NCBI GenBank assembly: GCA_947646735.1
Contig: CANTFK010000159.1
Span: 1 to 64,000 of the forward strand
DNA length: 64,000 nt
Source: Peronospora farinosa
Taxonomy: Eukaryota; Oomycota; Peronosporomycetes; Peronosporales; Peronosporaceae
Direction of reading: 5' to 3'
Positions 63,297 through 64,000 of this stretch are shown here, piece by piece. The notes under the pieces were generated by a model. That model searched no databases, was not told the origin of the DNA, and saw nothing but the letters and a program-made list of their open reading frames with translations. The position numbers and the translations under genes are program-made. Numbering within the stretch: position 1 is the first letter of the stretch; every line of letters begins with the position of its first letter.

Positions 63297-64000
63297 ATGT
63301 TATCGACCAAAGAGTTGGTAAGTTGATTGGCTGCTGGCTGTTCCAATGTTTGTTCGTCTTTCGACTTGTGCCATGCACCGAGCTGTCCGTACAGCTTTCT
63401 TCTCTTCCCGATGCTCTCCAAGCACTTTTCTCTCTGTAGCATCATGTTTAGCTATTAAACCTCGTACTAGACGTTTTGATTCAGTTGCGTTATGTCGAAA
63501 TCTGTCAACGTCTGCAAAGAAGACAACAGCAGCAAACCCTTTGGACTGCCAAGCTCTGGTTCGACTTATATTGCTAATGCTAAACCCATTTGTGCTCAAG
63601 ATTTCTTACTCAGTGGGTGATCCCTATTGTGACGACGCTGCAGGATGAGAACGTTCGAACGACATTTGACAAGGAGTTGACCCCTCGAGTGGAAGAACTG
63701 CTAGAGCTGATCGAGCAGAGTCGGGATGAGGTGCGTCAGGGTGTTGACTGATGGGATGTATGGAGCAGTTGCTTACGATGAAAGTGCTGTAGGGAAATAC
63801 GGAGCAAGAGCTGAAGCAGTCTCTGCAGCTCTACGACGTCCTCAAACAGCGCAGGCAACAAGGTAAAACTGTGTGAAGGCGTTCACCCAGTATAGACTAA
63901 TGTCATCTTGATGGGTCTGTGTGACTGCTGCGTGCAGATGCTGACGTCTTTGAAGTCGCCTTCGGGATTGCGCGGATATATGATGATCAGCTGGAAGACA
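63297..64000 (+). CDS. Partial multi-exon gene, helical protein
   Basis: Four exons can be joined in phase: 63297-63317 (seven codons, MLSTKEL, then GTAAGT), 63614-63730 (after TTTCTTACTCAG), 63793-63862 and 63938-64000. Introns are 296, 62 and 75 bp, all GT-AG. The product begins with a helical, Glu/Leu/Gln-rich sequence (RVEELLELIEQSRDE, then LKQSLQLYDVLKQRRQQ) and continues past the window edge. The third junction splits a codon (phase 1). It looks like a TPR-like or other alpha-helical repeat protein; I do not recognise it. The frame 63346-63648 is intronic noise. Confidence 0.65.

Noticed and set aside
63346..63648. 100-codon plus-strand frame
   Set aside because: It covers an intron and part of an exon in the wrong frame of the right-edge gene.
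1..64000. tRNA, rRNA or other standard RNA genes
   Set aside because: Apart from primer-binding sites complementary to tRNA 3' ends, I saw no cloverleaf or rRNA sequence by eye.

Overview
The window looks like a repeat-rich chromosome segment of a plant-pathogenic oomycete in the Peronosporales (Phytophthora or a downy mildew). The support is: elicitin-like GPI-tailed secreted proteins, a START plus FYVE protein, bZIP genes with long C-terminal domains, short GT-AG introns of 62-76 bp, and Ty3/Gypsy elements that carry a second RNase H. All calls come from reading the sequence; no database search was run, so the genus is not fixed.

Positions 1-46,430 are mostly nested, decayed transposons. 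A minus-strand L1-type LINE (1-1998) contains a 718-bp tandem duplication and is interrupted by a Ty3/Gypsy element of family A (LTR 1999-2600, gag to 3363). That gag is cut by a minus-strand family B LTR (3364-4562). A degenerate coiled-coil and Lys/Pro repeat protein follows (4700-6310). Element C (6749-17688, plus) has two LTRs, Gag with zinc knuckles, protease, RT, two RNase H modules, integrase and a chromodomain; a foreign solo LTR sits in its protease-RT junction. Element E (18370-21600, minus) is an A-related pol remnant. Element D (21848-about 30736, plus) is a sister of C but ends in a C-type LTR. A family A copy (A3, 31712-35520, minus) has gag, protease, half an RT and its 5' LTR. 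A second family A copy (A2, 39358-45330, minus) is split by a 4.2-kb non-autonomous composite (40139-44360) with a TCTG target duplication. Another LINE tail lies at 45487-46281. All the polyproteins are broken, so none looks autonomous.

Host sequence appears as islands. At 35522-39357 an 839-bp block encoding a 77-residue secreted Pro-rich protein occurs twice, flanking a DNAJC3/P58IPK-like pseudogene and a perfect 43-bp-arm hairpin. At 46,441-54,186 lies an elicitin-like cluster: three intact paralogues (one plus, two minus) and one pseudogene, arranged as a large inverted duplication that includes the promoters.

From 54,300 on the sequence is ordinary gene space: a START-FYVE gene broken by a frameshift, a 963-residue Golgi-type glycosyltransferase with two related catalytic domains, a spliced bZIP gene divergent from it, a second bZIP gene convergent with the first, a possible small secreted protein, and the first four exons of a gene that runs off the right edge. 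The elicitin-like proteins and the small secreted proteins are the candidate host-interaction genes; the two bZIP genes are candidate regulators; the glycosyltransferase is likely a secretory-pathway enzyme.
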